NCBI RefSeq assembly: GCF_003385455.1
Contig: NZ_QNUF01000006.1
Location: forward strand, 62,001-126,000
DNA: 64,000 bases
From: Chryseobacterium rhizosphaerae
GTDB taxonomy: Bacteria > Bacteroidota > Bacteroidia > Flavobacteriales > Weeksellaceae
Direction: 5' to 3'
Shown here: one piece after another, positions 43,295 through 52,575 of the stretch
Position numbering within the stretch: position 1 is the first letter of the stretch
How the letters are laid out: each line of letters starts with the position of its first letter
Made by a program: the position numbers and the translations under genes
The notes under the pieces: generated by a model
Database searches by the model: none
Told to the model about the DNA's origin: nothing
The model's input: the letters and a program-made list of their open reading frames with translations, nothing else

Positions 43295-43389
43295 TCGTCC
43301 TTTCAATACCCTTGAAAATCAACATCCTATTTTTAAATCAAGAAAACACCAATAGCTATTTTGTATAACATGGTAATAAAAATAATTTA

Positions 43390-43397
43390 TATCTTTG
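43390..43397 (+). promoter_or_regulatory. -7 promoter box of the serine hydrolase gene
   Basis: TATCTTTG, an exact TAnnTTTG. It overlaps the first ATG (43395), which therefore cannot be used. Confidence 0.6.
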
Positions 43398-43418
43398 TAT
43401 AACACAATACAAATCGAT

Positions 43419-44504
43419 ATGATTATCTCAAAACTTATAACCACTCTTATACTACTTGTGTTCTTTAGCAGTCAGATGAGTGCCCAAGCCCTTGAAAAAA
43501 GCGTTGAAAAGAAAATTGACAGCCTGATCCAAACCGAATTTGGAAATAAAAATGAGCCGGGCGGTGTATTTATGATGAGTCAACATGGCAAAAACCTCTA
43601 TCGGAAGGCTTTTGGAAAAGCTAATCTGGAACTTGATGTCAATATGACTCCGGACCAAGTTTTTCAAATCGGATCTATGACCAAACAATTTACAGCCGTT
43701 GCCATTCTGATGCTGGAACAACAGGGGAAACTTTCTGTAAACGATCCTGTTTCAAAATACATCAAAGACTATCCTTCGGGGGACAAAATAAGTATTCATC
43801 ATCTTCTGACCCGTACTTCGGGAATTAAGGATTTTACAAAGATGAAATCTCTTTCCGGTATTGCCCAGAAAGAAATGAAACCCATAGAAATGGTAGATTT
43901 TTTCAAAAATGAACCGGCTGATTTTGCTCCGGGAGAAAAATTTGAATACAATAATTCCGGCTATGTGGTTTTAGGATATATTATAGAACTTATTTCAGGA
44001 GATACTTATGAAAACTTCATCAAGAAAAATATTTTTGATAAGACAGGAATGTCGAATTCCTACTACGCTTCCGATAGAAAACTTATTCCCAAAAGGGCTT
44101 ATGGATATCATAAAAAAGAATCTGGATTTGTCAATAAAACAATGATCAACTTTAGCATTCCCTTTTCGTCTGGCTCATTAATGTCTACTGTGGATGACAT
44201 GCTGAAATGGCAGCAGGCTTTAAACCAGAATATTCTATTAAATGCTAAAGAAACCCAAAAAGCATTTCAAAAATACAAACTGAATTCGGGTGAAGAATTT
44301 ACCTATGGATACGGATGGCATCTGAAAGATACTAACGGCATTCCGGACCGGGAGCACGGCGGAAGTATTTTTGGATTCAAAAGTATGGAAGTTTATATCC
44401 CGGGCAAAGATATTTATGTGATCGGTTTAAGCAACTGTGACTGCCATTCACCGACAGAAATTACCCGAAATATTGCGAAAATCGTGTTGAATCATTCGAA
44501 ATAG
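43419..44504 (+). CDS. serine hydrolase, class C beta-lactamase-like
   Basis: A 361-residue exported protein counted from the ATG at 43419, because the earlier ATG at 43395 overlaps the -7 box. The signal peptide is MIISKLITTLILLVFFSSQ and ends before MSAQ. The beta-lactamase domain carries the SxxK nucleophile Ser86-Met-Thr-Lys89 in QIGSMTKQFTAVAIL, a YNNSGY segment as the YxN motif, and HGGSIFGFKSMEVY in place of the KTG strand. It is likely an esterase or D-aminopeptidase; antibiotic hydrolysis is not implied. Confidence 0.87.
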   Translation: MIISKLITTLILLVFFSSQMSAQALEKSVEKKIDSLIQTEFGNKNEPGGVFMMSQHGKNLYRKAFGKANLELDVNMTPDQVFQIGSMTKQFTAVAILMLEQQGKLSVNDPVSKYIKDYPSGDKISIHHLLTRTSGIKDFTKMKSLSGIAQKEMKPIEMVDFFKNEPADFAPGEKFEYNNSGYVVLGYIIELISGDTYENFIKKNIFDKTGMSNSYYASDRKLIPKRAYGYHKKESGFVNKTMINFSIPFSSGSLMSTVDDMLKWQQALNQNILLNAKETQKAFQKYKLNSGEEFTYGYGWHLKDTNGIPDREHGGSIFGFKSMEVYIPGKDIYVIGLSNCDCHSPTEITRNIAKIVLNHSK

Positions 44505-44507
44505 CAC

Positions 44508-45920
44508 TTACGGATTCTTTGCCATCTTACTTTTCGGAAGGATATGCTCAGGAAGCATAAAAATAGAAGCTGCTACAAAAACCAGACATACAATATTGAT
44601 AACAATAGCCATTAAAAAAGCATAATGGTAATCTTGCGCTGACGGCTGTTTTCCCAGAAAATAATAAAAAACACCACCCACCGCAATAATTCCGATGATC
44701 GCTGCCACCTGCTGAAAGGTATTGTAAACTCCCGACGCATTTCCTACAAGGGTTGCAGAAATCCCGGACAATGCCATATTGGCAAGAGAAGGGATAACAG
44801 AACCTACTCCTGCTCCATGCAAAAAAAACAGGAGGTAAAAAAGGTAAAAAGGTGTCTGCAAATTGAAAGTAAAAATCTGTATAATAAGAACACCAGCGAT
44901 CAGCCCTATCCCTCCAATTAGTGTATTCTTTCCATATTTTAAAACCAGTTTTGCAGAAAAAAGGGAAGCCAAAATAAACCCAAGCCCCTGAAAAACAATA
45001 ATCTCACCGGCATGCAGCGGACTGATTCCTAATCCATCCTGAAAAAAAAGCGATACAATATAAAAGTAGGAATCCAGCATAATAAAAAAGAAAACCACCG
45101 CCCAGATTCCCAGGTTGAAATTCTTATACCTGAACAATTTAAAATCAATCAGATAAGGGCGGTTCTTTTTTATTTTTCCTTTCTGATTTTTTATAAAATA
45201 GATCAAAATACAGCCTGAGATCAGAAGAAGGGCAGTGTTTTTGAGATTAAAGCCCTGATGTTCAGACATCGTCAAAGCATATGTTGAACAAAAAAGACCA
45301 GCAGACAAAGCTGCTACCCCCCAAATATCAAAGGCATTTTTTACCGGAGTTTTAGATTCATTCAAAAATTTCATGCTGAAAAATACAGATAAAATACAGA
45401 TAGGTACATTTATCAGAAAAATCAGTCTCCACGGTTCCTGCATAAAGGATAGCGATGAAAAATACCCTCCAAAAAACTGTCCTGCAATGGTTCCAATCCC
45501 AATTGTTATTCCGTACCATCCCATTGCTTTTGTTCTTTCTTCATGAACCGGAAACAGGATCTGTATCATAGACAAAACTTGTGGGGCCATCAAAGCAGCA
45601 CTCATTCCCTGAATAAAACGGGCAATGATCAATGGTCCGGCACCCGTTGAAATTCCGCAGCCTACAGAGCTCAGCATAAAAAATATCAACCCAACAATGA
45701 AAATCTTTTTCCTGCCATATACATCCCCCATCCTTCCCCCTGTAATCAGAAAAGAAGCAAATCCAATAAGATAGGAAGAGATCATCAGCTGCATTTCTCC
45801 ATTGGAGGCATGAATATCCTTCTGGATAGATGGAATAGATACATTTATAATAAAGATATCCATGATGGTAAGCAATTGTCCCGAAAGTACAATCAACAAT
45901 TTCAAATATTTAGAGTTCAT
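44508..45920 (-). CDS. MFS transporter, DHA2 (14-TM) type
   Basis: A 470-residue drug/H+ antiporter of the DHA2 family with about 14 hydrophobic helices. The cytoplasmic loop 2-3 motif GGRMGDVYGRKKIF and the motif C-like GITIGIGTIAGQFFGGY are visible. The start at 45920 is chosen because MNSKYLKLLIVLSGQLLTIMDIFIINVSIPSI is the normal first helix; the longer frame to 45983 runs into the TetR gene. An ATAGA-N4-TCTAT palindrome lies just upstream (45927-45940), so the TetR protein probably represses it. The exported compound is unknown. Confidence 0.9.
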   Translation of the reverse strand: MNSKYLKLLIVLSGQLLTIMDIFIINVSIPSIQKDIHASNGEMQLMISSYLIGFASFLITGGRMGDVYGRKKIFIVGLIFFMLSSVGCGISTGAGPLIIARFIQGMSAALMAPQVLSMIQILFPVHEERTKAMGWYGITIGIGTIAGQFFGGYFSSLSFMQEPWRLIFLINVPICILSVFFSMKFLNESKTPVKNAFDIWGVAALSAGLFCSTYALTMSEHQGFNLKNTALLLISGCILIYFIKNQKGKIKKNRPYLIDFKLFRYKNFNLGIWAVVFFFIMLDSYFYIVSLFFQDGLGISPLHAGEIIVFQGLGFILASLFSAKLVLKYGKNTLIGGIGLIAGVLIIQIFTFNLQTPFYLFYLLFFLHGAGVGSVIPSLANMALSGISATLVGNASGVYNTFQQVAAIIGIIAVGGVFYYFLGKQPSAQDYHYAFLMAIVINIVCLVFVAASIFMLPEHILPKSKMAKNP

Positions 45921-45926
45921 AATTAT

Positions 45927-45940
45927 ATAGATATATCTAT
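45927..45940. promoter_or_regulatory. TetR operator-like palindrome before the MFS gene
   Basis: ATAGATATATCTAT is a perfect 14-bp palindrome, six bases before the MFS start. It has the same ATAGA-N4-TCTAT form as the site before tetR. Confidence 0.6.
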
Positions 45941-45960
45941 TTTTTGACAGTAAAAAAAAA

Positions 45961-46512
45961 TTAAAACAACAGTCCCTGAACAATTTTTTTAGCGTGATCG
46001 AAAGAATCTGTTTTTTTTTGGATTGTAGAGGTTACCACAGCACCTTCAATAAGCAGAAAAATAGTTTCCGCCGCAAGATCAATATCCGGTAATTGACTTT
46101 GTTCCACTAATGTTCTGATGAGATCTTTCTGTTTTTCTTTATGTTTCTTTACAAAGTCAGACACCACAGGATTAGTGTCTCCAATTTCTGAGATGATTTT
46201 AATAAAATGACATCCGGCAAAAGTAGAGGATTTTTGCAGCTGCTTCCTGTAATCCATTAAAGCTTCTATTTTTTCTTTAGGATCCGAGCAGCCTTCAATA
46301 CTTTTTTCAACACCTTCAAACCATGCCAGTTCTTCTTTAATAAGATATGCATGTAAAAGCTCATTCTTGGATGAAAAATGATTATACAGGGACCCGATTG
46401 CAATATTGGCATCAGCAATAATCTGATTGATCCCGGTAGAATTATAGCCCTGTCTGTAAAACAGATCCGAAGCTACCCTGATGATTCTATCTTTCACTTT
46501 TTCTTTTTTCAT
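45961..46512 (-). CDS. TetR/AcrR family transcriptional regulator
   Basis: A 183-residue TetR-type repressor. The N-terminal HTH is KDRIIRVASDLFYRQGYNSTGINQIIADANIAIGSLYNHFSSKNELLHAYL; the ligand-binding helical domain makes up the rest. It lies just upstream of the MFS gene on the same strand and is divergent from the VOC-family gene at 46617. ATAGA-N4-TCTAT sites are found before both tetR and the MFS gene, which supports autoregulation and control of efflux. The inducer is unknown. Confidence 0.92.
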   Translation of the reverse strand: MKKEKVKDRIIRVASDLFYRQGYNSTGINQIIADANIAIGSLYNHFSSKNELLHAYLIKEELAWFEGVEKSIEGCSDPKEKIEALMDYRKQLQKSSTFAGCHFIKIISEIGDTNPVVSDFVKKHKEKQKDLIRTLVEQSQLPDIDLAAETIFLLIEGAVVTSTIQKKTDSFDHAKKIVQGLLF

Positions 46513-46540
46513 CCTGAAAATTTTTACAAAACTAAATAAA

Positions 46541-46562
46541 AAATAGATAAGTCTATCTATTT
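46541..46562. promoter_or_regulatory. TetR operator-like palindrome between tetR and the VOC gene
   Basis: AAATAGAT at the left and ATCTATTT at the right enclose six bases. The core ATAGATAAGTCTAT has the ATAGA-N4-TCTAT form. It lies 29 bp upstream of tetR and could also act on the divergent VOC gene. Confidence 0.65.
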
Positions 46563-46616
46563 TTAAATGATAAATAATATTTTTATCTTAGTCTATATAA
46601 ACTGGTCAAAAAATTT

Positions 46617-47075
46617 ATGAGAAGGGCTGCATCAATTATTATTTTTTCTTTCTGGATGGTCCTATCTTGTAATCAGGCTCCCAACCCCAATCCTATGAGT
46701 ACTTCCAACCCTGTTGTTTATTTTGAAATTCCTGTCAGTAATCTGGACCGTGCAGAAAAATTTTATACTGCCGTTTTTAATTTTAGTTTTGAAAAAGAGT
46801 TGATCGACCATTATGAAATGGCGCTGTTTCCATTTGAAGAAAAAAACAGTGGAATTACAGGAGCACTGGCTAAAGGAGATGTATACAAACCTTCTAAAGA
46901 CGGCGTCATTATTTATTTCAAAACCGAAAATATAGATGAAACCTTACAAAAAGTTATTCAAAATGGAGGAAAGCTGCTCTATTCAAAGAAAATAGATCCA
47001 AAACACGGCTTTGCGGTTGCTGAATTTGAAGATTCCGAAGGAAACAGAATTGCATTACATGAGACGATCGATTAA
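46617..47075 (+). CDS. VOC family protein, predicted lipoprotein
   Basis: A 152-residue vicinal-oxygen-chelate (glyoxalase/bleomycin-resistance) fold protein. VVYFEIPVSNLDRAEKFYTAVFNFSFEKE opens the first beta-alpha-beta-beta-beta unit, and GFAVAEFEDSEGNRIALHE closes the second, with a Glu as a usual metal ligand. As read from 46617, the first 18 residues form a lipoprotein signal with lipobox L-S-C. A start at the internal Met27 (46695) would give a cytoplasmic protein, and the sequence does not decide. It is divergent from tetR. Confidence 0.8.
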   Translation: MRRAASIIIFSFWMVLSCNQAPNPNPMSTSNPVVYFEIPVSNLDRAEKFYTAVFNFSFEKELIDHYEMALFPFEEKNSGITGALAKGDVYKPSKDGVIIYFKTENIDETLQKVIQNGGKLLYSKKIDPKHGFAVAEFEDSEGNRIALHETID

Positions 47076-47166
47076 TACAATTTAGTACATATTATTTTTT
47101 CATTGAAATATCTGCATATTTTGTATCTTTAATTACCATATTCATAAAAATATTGGGTGAAAATTT

Positions 47167-47775
47167 ATGACAGAAGAACTTCATTTTATCAAAACAAACC
47201 CTAATATTGCTAAAATTAATTTATACAATAAGCTCTGTCGGGAAGAAGAGAACATTTTAAATTTTCTCCAAACCAACAACACGGCCCAGCTTGAAACCAT
47301 TAAGGAGAAAGTAAAAGAGTCTGTAGATGAGCTTACCAAGGAAGAATTGATGAATATCTTTTCATGGTTCAGCCATATGTATCCTTCAGATCCTGAAGAA
47401 ACCAAAACACAGCTTTTCATCCATGGTATTGATCTCTTTTACGAAATACCATCTAATGATAAGGTACAAAGTTTCCAGCAGATTCTTTCAGATTATGAAA
47501 AGTACTCACAGCAGCCCATGGGTTATATTGTCAATTCTCAGAATTTTAACCAGTTCCTGATTTACGGAATATTTATCACAGCATTACTCCATAGAGACCA
47601 GGAAAATATTCTTTGTGATTATTTAAAAGCTGACCATCAGGATTTATATGTTCTGGCTGAAAACCAGTTGTATTTAAAAGAATCTGATATCCAAAACAGT
47701 ACTAATCTTCAACTTTATTTCAATGATCTGTATGATATGACAAAATTTTATAAAGGTTCTATTATCCAGCTTTAA
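47167..47775 (+). CDS. hypothetical protein, 202 aa
   Basis: An unrecognised helical, acidic cytoplasmic protein. A coiled-coil-like segment lies at about 27-60 (EEENILNFLQTNNTAQLETIKEKVKESVDEL) and hydrophobic but not membrane-spanning helices near the C-terminus. No signal peptide. It is a single gene before the stem-loop at 47791. No function can be assigned. Confidence 0.65.
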   Translation: MTEELHFIKTNPNIAKINLYNKLCREEENILNFLQTNNTAQLETIKEKVKESVDELTKEELMNIFSWFSHMYPSDPEETKTQLFIHGIDLFYEIPSNDKVQSFQQILSDYEKYSQQPMGYIVNSQNFNQFLIYGIFITALLHRDQENILCDYLKADHQDLYVLAENQLYLKESDIQNSTNLQLYFNDLYDMTKFYKGSIIQL

Positions 47776-47790
47776 AGTGACCGTCATAAA

Positions 47791-47812
47791 AGAGGCTTTC
47801 AGGCCTCTCTTA
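47791..47812. terminator. convergent stem-loop
   Basis: AGAGGC pairs with GCCTCT around TTTCAG. It overlaps the last codons of the minus-strand gene at 47799 and follows the plus-strand gene. The T tract is weak. Confidence 0.55.
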
Positions 47813-48827
47813 AGATTTCAGGATTTTTTATCAGGTAGCTTAAAGCCTCAGCCACAGCCTGCTCAGGTTTTTTCGGATTAAATCCTAATTCATTTCTTGC
47901 TTTGGAAATATCAAAATCCTGCTGCAATCCTGAAAACATGGCAATATCTTTTCTGGTCAGTACCGGAGCTTTTCCACTTAGTCTGGCTGTAAATTCCATG
48001 ATGGCAGCAATACCCAACAAAACTCCTTTTGGAACTGAGCTAGGTATTTTAAGTTTCAGTTCAGGATAAAGTCTGTTTGCTAAAATGGTGGTGTCTGTAA
48101 TGCTCATGCATTTTTCATTGGCAAGAATATAACGTTCTCCGGATTTTCCTTTTTGGGCAGCAAGATAACACCCTTCTGCAACGTCTTTTACATCTACCCA
48201 GTTTAGGGTAATTTTAGTATCTACAGGGATTTTTTTATTCAGAATAAGTTTCAGAACTCCATAAGAAACGTTCAAGGGTGAAAACGCTTCACTCCCTATC
48301 ATAGCAGCAGGCATTACAGAAACAAGCTCTATTCCGAGTTTGGCAGCCAGCTCAAAAGCAAGTTTTTCACCGTCATTTTTGGAATTATAATACATATCCC
48401 TTCTGTCCGGATTGTAACCATTACTTTCTTTGGTGGGAAGTTTTGTATAATTCAGTGCAGCAATAGAACTTACATAGATTATTTTTTTCACTCCTGCTTC
48501 TGCAGCGGCTTCAATAGTATTACGTGTTCCGTTGATATTAACATCATAGATTTCTTTCTGGGGATCCTGAGCCCATAATTTAAAAGAAGCACCTACAGCA
48601 TAAAATGTTTCTACTCCCTGTAATGCTTTTACAAAAGAGGCTTTATCAGTGATATCCGCATGAACTACTTCACAATCCAGCCCTTCAAAAGGCTTTTTAT
48701 TCCTTATATTCCTTACTGTTGCCCGTACGGGAATTTTCTGCTGCAATAAAAATCGCACTAAATTATTTCCCAAATGTCCGTTTGCTCCTGAAACCAGGCT
48801 TAAAGTATTCTTTGTCATTGCATTCAT
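47799..48827 (-). CDS. NAD(P)-dependent epimerase/dehydratase-type SDR
   Basis: A 342-residue extended SDR. The dinucleotide motif GANGHLG lies at the N-terminus (residues 14-20 as read, 11-17 from an internal ATG at 48818), and the catalytic Tyr-x-x-x-Lys is YYNSK in DMYYNSKNDGEKLAFELA. Early segments VRATVRNIRNKKPFEGLDCEVVHADITD fit dihydroflavonol-reductase-like extended SDRs. The substrate is unknown. It lies 50 bp after a Crp-type regulator gene on the same strand. Confidence 0.9.
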   Translation of the reverse strand: MNAMTKNTLSLVSGANGHLGNNLVRFLLQQKIPVRATVRNIRNKKPFEGLDCEVVHADITDKASFVKALQGVETFYAVGASFKLWAQDPQKEIYDVNINGTRNTIEAAAEAGVKKIIYVSSIAALNYTKLPTKESNGYNPDRRDMYYNSKNDGEKLAFELAAKLGIELVSVMPAAMIGSEAFSPLNVSYGVLKLILNKKIPVDTKITLNWVDVKDVAEGCYLAAQKGKSGERYILANEKCMSITDTTILANRLYPELKLKIPSSVPKGVLLGIAAIMEFTARLSGKAPVLTRKDIAMFSGLQQDFDISKARNELGFNPKKPEQAVAEALSYLIKNPEILREA

Positions 48828-48877
48828 TTTAATGCTGCAAAGTTCACTTTCCTGTTTGCGGAACCACTTGACTTTTG

Positions 48878-49453
48878 TTAGTTAATTATTTTTCTCCTGA
48901 TTCTGCTGAGACTTTCCGGTTTCATCCCTAAAAATGAAGCGATGTATTGAATGGGAACATGCTGAATGATATCGGGAAATTCTTTCAATAATTTAAGGTA
49001 GCGTTGCTCAGCACTCAAAGCAGATAATTCTCTGGAGCGGTTTTCATTGTAGGCAATAGACTGTTGAAAAACCGAAATACTGAAATCTTTCATCATCCGG
49101 CTATGGGCAACCAGATGATCAAGATTCGCTTTGGAAATCCGCAAAAGTTCACAATCTGTAATGCATTCCACAAAATCATCAGATCTTGTTTTGTTGATAA
49201 AATGAGTATAAGACGTAAAAAAATCGGGCGGACAGTTGATATGGGTAGTGACCTGGTTTCCATTCTGATCCATATAAAACAACCTGAGGTATCCTGAAAC
49301 AATATAATAAAGATAGTTGGGTACTTTACCTGCTTCTTCTATCACCGTGTTTCTGGAGAATTTTACCGGTTCAAAACAGGTTTTTACCGTTTCAATTTCT
49401 TCGGGGGTAATCTCCTGTCCTAAGCGTATATATTGCAAAAGTTTATCATGCAT
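48878..49453 (-). CDS. Crp/Fnr family transcriptional regulator
   Basis: A 191-residue regulator. The N-terminal ~120 residues are a cyclic-nucleotide-binding domain (VIEEAGKVPNYLYYIVSGYLRLFYMDQNGNQ), though the typical phosphate-binding Arg-Glu is not obvious. The C-terminal ~70 residues hold a short HTH ending IQYIASFLGMKPESLSRIRRKI. It has a TATTTTTG -7 box at 49481-49488 and is divergent from the outer membrane protein gene. It may control the SDR gene that follows it. Confidence 0.88.
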   Translation of the reverse strand: MHDKLLQYIRLGQEITPEEIETVKTCFEPVKFSRNTVIEEAGKVPNYLYYIVSGYLRLFYMDQNGNQVTTHINCPPDFFTSYTHFINKTRSDDFVECITDCELLRISKANLDHLVAHSRMMKDFSISVFQQSIAYNENRSRELSALSAEQRYLKLLKEFPDIIQHVPIQYIASFLGMKPESLSRIRRKIIN

Positions 49454-49480
49454 TGAGGATGAATATTGATGAATCTGTCA

Positions 49481-49488
49481 CAAAAATA
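49481..49488 (-). promoter_or_regulatory. -7 promoter box of the Crp-type gene
   Basis: Minus strand TATTTTTG, an exact TAnnTTTG, 28 bp before the start at 49453. Confidence 0.55.
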
Positions 49489-49588
49489 GCCAAAAGAAAA
49501 CTTCGGACCCTCTTCCGGCTAAAAAAAGATTTTTCACAGACCAATGTAATATCTTTCTCCTAAAAATTGTCTTGTATAAAAACTAAGT

Positions 49589-51964
49589 ATGAATCGGAAG
49601 ATAATTATTCTTTTAAGTCTTGTATCAAGTTCATTCATTTTTGCACAAAGCATTGAAGGAACTATTACGGACCAGGAAAATAAACCGGCGGCGGAAACAG
49701 AGGTACTGATCACAAAAGATAATCTTAAATTTTCTGCGATCACAGATGAAAAGGGAATGTTTAAAATCCCTTTAAAAGAAAATGGAAATTATGTATTTGA
49801 AATTATAAAAGACGGGATAAAAACAAACAGTGAAAAAATAGCAGTAAAAGGGGCCGTCAAAAAAGATGTTCAGTTTGGTGAAGCTCCTCCTACAGTACAG
49901 AAAGTAGAAGGGGTAACCATTACAGCCAAAAAGAAATTATTTGAAAGAAAAGTAGATCGTCTGGTATTTAATGTTGAGAACTCTGTGGCTTCCCAAGGCA
50001 TTGATGCTATTGAAGCATTATCCAAAACCCCCATGGTAAAAACCAGTGACGATGCGATAAGTATTGCAGGCAAAAGCAATGTTGCCGTTATGATCAACGA
50101 CAGACTTCTGAATTTAAACGGACAGGAACTTATTAACTATCTAAAAACACTGCGCTCTGATGATATCCTAAAAATAGAAGTCATTACCACTCCACCTGCA
50201 AAATATGATGCAGAAGGAAAAAGCGGACTGATTAATATTATTCTCAAGAAAAATGCAAATCTCGGATGGAATGGCTCTATCCAAACCTCCGGAAACTATT
50301 TTTGGGGAAAACCTACAGTTTCTACAAGAAGCGGTGCTACATTCAATTATCAGGGAGAGAAACTCTCACTAAGCACCAATCTTTCCGCAGGGGATAATTA
50401 CTGGCAATACGATACCTACAATTATCTGAAAGGTACCACCAATACTAATTACTGGAACAGAGACAGTGACAATCTCAATAATTACAAATACAAAAGCGGA
50501 AATATAAAAGCGGAATACAAAATCAATGATAAGAACCTGGCAGGGATCAATTATAACTACTCGCACAGTAATCCTTTGGAGAAAGGAGAAAGTACTTCAG
50601 CCAGATTCAATGAGGAAGGTCTGCTGAATATTCTCTCCAATTTTAGAAACAGGAACAGCAGGGATGTTCACAATGCCACAGCATTCTATGAAGCCAAATT
50701 AGACAGTGCAGGAGGAAAACTGAATTTGACAGCAAATATGATGATCAATAATTCCAATGCAAGAAACTTCTCTAATACTATTACTTCGGAAACTATTGCT
50801 ACCCTGGCAAACCCTATCAGTAAATACAGAATTTATTCCGGGCAGGCCGATATGGAAAAAACTTTTGCCAAGATAAAGACCGAATCGGGACTGAAATATA
50901 CCCGGATCAAAAATGACTCAGAGTTTAATTTTTTCAATATTGAAAATGATCAGTATGTGCTAAACCCAGGTCGTACCAATACTTTCTTTTACAATGAAGA
51001 AAACTATGCCGCTTATGTATCGACCAATTTTAAAATCAATGATAAATGGGATGCTAAGGCCGGGCTCCGTTATGAGTACACTACGCTGGAAGGAGTTTCA
51101 ATGAATGATAATACTTCAGCAAAGATAAAATATGGTAAATTCTTCCCTACAGCCTATATAAGCTATAAGCCCAATGAAAATCATGCTTTTTCACTCAACT
51201 ATTCACGGAGGATTTCGCGTCCTTACTTCGGAAATCTGAACCCATTCAAATTTTATACTTCAGAATATGAATACAGCACCGGTAACCCGTATCTGCTGCC
51301 TTCATTTTCAGACAATTTTGAATTTGGATATGTGCTGAATAATAACCTGAATATTACTTTATACTACAATTATAATAAAGATAACTGGGACAGAATCCAA
51401 ATGGTTGATGATCAAACAAGATATTCTATCGTGAAGAATTTCTATAATGAAGACCAGGCAGGAATCAATGTCAGCTACAATTACAATAAACTGAAATGGC
51501 TGGAATCTACTCTTTTTGTGAATGGGTATTATGCAAAATCAAAATCCTATGATCCTGCCATTCTTCCGGCACCGGCCGGTTACAGTGCTAATATTAATCT
51601 GGACAATAATTTCTTTCTTAATAAAGAAAAGACAGTCACCTTAATGCTAGGGCTTTGGGGCAGTCTTCCGAACAGAAATGGAAACACCTATTACTATACC
51701 AATGCCTCTCTGTATACAGGATTAAAATTAAGCCTGATGGATAAAAAACTTCTCGTTAATTTATATTTAAATGATATCCTGAATACCAACCGTGAAAAAG
51801 GTATAGAATATTACCCCACATATACTATAGATTATCAGTACAAGGGTATTACCCGAAATGTTCACCTTTCTCTTACCTATAAATTCGGGAACAATAGTGT
51901 GAAAGGAGCTACCAAGCAGGTAAAATTTGAAGAATCCAACAGAGCAGGTGGTAATGGTAATTAA
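49589..51964 (+). CDS. outer membrane beta-barrel protein, TonB-dependent-receptor-like
   Basis: A 791-residue outer membrane protein. Signal peptide MNRKIIILLSLVSSSFIFA (1-19), then a CarboxypepD_reg-like domain (about 21-100: IEGTITDQENKPAAETEVLITKDNLKFSAITDEKGMFKIPL). A plug-like region follows (VEGVTITAKKKLFERKVDRLVFNVENSVASQGIDAIEALSKTPMVK), and then a large beta-barrel of the OMP_b-brl_3 type to the C-terminus, rich in Tyr and Asn. The transported substrate is unknown; no SusD-like partner is adjacent. A TATCTTTC box before it matches 7 of 8 positions of the -7 consensus. Confidence 0.9.
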   Translation: MNRKIIILLSLVSSSFIFAQSIEGTITDQENKPAAETEVLITKDNLKFSAITDEKGMFKIPLKENGNYVFEIIKDGIKTNSEKIAVKGAVKKDVQFGEAPPTVQKVEGVTITAKKKLFERKVDRLVFNVENSVASQGIDAIEALSKTPMVKTSDDAISIAGKSNVAVMINDRLLNLNGQELINYLKTLRSDDILKIEVITTPPAKYDAEGKSGLINIILKKNANLGWNGSIQTSGNYFWGKPTVSTRSGATFNYQGEKLSLSTNLSAGDNYWQYDTYNYLKGTTNTNYWNRDSDNLNNYKYKSGNIKAEYKINDKNLAGINYNYSHSNPLEKGESTSARFNEEGLLNILSNFRNRNSRDVHNATAFYEAKLDSAGGKLNLTANMMINNSNARNFSNTITSETIATLANPISKYRIYSGQADMEKTFAKIKTESGLKYTRIKNDSEFNFFNIENDQYVLNPGRTNTFFYNEENYAAYVSTNFKINDKWDAKAGLRYEYTTLEGVSMNDNTSAKIKYGKFFPTAYISYKPNENHAFSLNYSRRISRPYFGNLNPFKFYTSEYEYSTGNPYLLPSFSDNFEFGYVLNNNLNITLYYNYNKDNWDRIQMVDDQTRYSIVKNFYNEDQAGINVSYNYNKLKWLESTLFVNGYYAKSKSYDPAILPAPAGYSANINLDNNFFLNKEKTVTLMLGLWGSLPNRNGNTYYYTNASLYTGLKLSLMDKKLLVNLYLNDILNTNREKGIEYYPTYTIDYQYKGITRNVHLSLTYKFGNNSVKGATKQVKFEESNRAGGNGN

Positions 51965-52011
51965 AACCTACTCTCCTCAATAATCTAAAAACGGATAAAA
52001 ACTATAACTTG

Positions 52012-52056
52012 GGTCAACAGAATCCTGCATTTGTCAGGATCTGTTGGCCTTTTTAT
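52012..52056. terminator. convergent terminator
   Basis: CAACAGAATCCTG pairs with CAGGATCTGTTG with a one-base bulge, around a seven-base loop, with further GG/CC pairs and a T-rich tail. It lies between the outer membrane protein gene and the minus-strand membrane protein gene, whose last codons it overlaps. Confidence 0.8.
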
Positions 52057-52420
52057 CAGAAAATTGTACCAAGCTGAATGTTTTAAGTCGAAAAAAATAA
52101 TAAACCATTCCACCGGCAAAATACGCCAGTACATCCAAAATATCTCCTGTAAACCGATGTGATACTCCCGGACAAAGCACTTCAAATAAAAAAGATAAAT
52201 ACAGTACTGAGGTCAGAACAAATTTTAAGTTAGGTTTCCAATGATAGCCTAATAAGCTGTTCATTATATATTCTATCAGGTAACAATACATAGGAACGGT
52301 AATACAATCCGTAAAATGATCATTGATCACTGGAATATACAATCCTTTTTTTCTTAATACAATGATGAATATCCAGGCTATCAATCCCACAAAAAACCAA
52401 TAAGAAATTCTTTTTCTCAT
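52034..52420 (-). CDS. small integral membrane protein (magnesium citrate transporter-like annotation)
   Basis: A 128-residue protein, counted from the ATG at 52420, with hydrophobic helices at about 8-23, 35-50, 62-78 and 90-108. HFTDCITVPMYCYLIEYIM and VLYLSFLFEVLCPGVSHRFTGDILDVLAYFAGGMVYYF match small flavobacterial membrane proteins often labelled magnesium citrate secondary transporter; that name is weakly based. The ATG shares a base with the TGA of the upstream 44-residue gene (TGATG), so the two are translationally coupled. Confidence 0.72.
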   Translation of the reverse strand: MRKRISYWFFVGLIAWIFIIVLRKKGLYIPVINDHFTDCITVPMYCYLIEYIMNSLLGYHWKPNLKFVLTSVLYLSFLFEVLCPGVSHRFTGDILDVLAYFAGGMVYYFFRLKTFSLVQFSDKKANRS

Positions 52421-52554
52421 CACATATGCAACAATGCCATTATTACACCGATGAGTACCTGCAGAACTTTTGCCAGAACATCCTGAATATTACTTTCGTT
52501 TTTCTTGTCTTTTTTTCCAGCTTCTTCATAATCAAATATTTTTTTCCCTTCCAT
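52420..52554 (-). CDS. small two-part protein, 44 aa, coupled to the membrane protein
   Basis: A 44-residue gene that is easily missed. The first ~24 residues are very charged (MEGKKIFDYEEAGKKDKKNE) and the last ~20 hydrophobic (VLAKVLQVLIGVIMALLHM), so it looks like a single-pass or membrane-associated small protein. The TGA overlaps the ATG of the next gene as TGATG, and a TATATTTG -7 box lies 22 bp upstream of its ATG. The promoter, coupling and composition together support it as real. No family is recognised. Confidence 0.7.
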   Translation of the reverse strand: MEGKKIFDYEEAGKKDKKNESNIQDVLAKVLQVLIGVIMALLHM

Positions 52555-52575
52555 ATTGATTATATTTTTTTATCA

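Noticed and set aside
45921..45983. N-terminal extension of the MFS gene
   Set aside because: It overlaps the tetR 3' end and the operator-like palindrome; the first membrane helix begins at the ATG at 45920.
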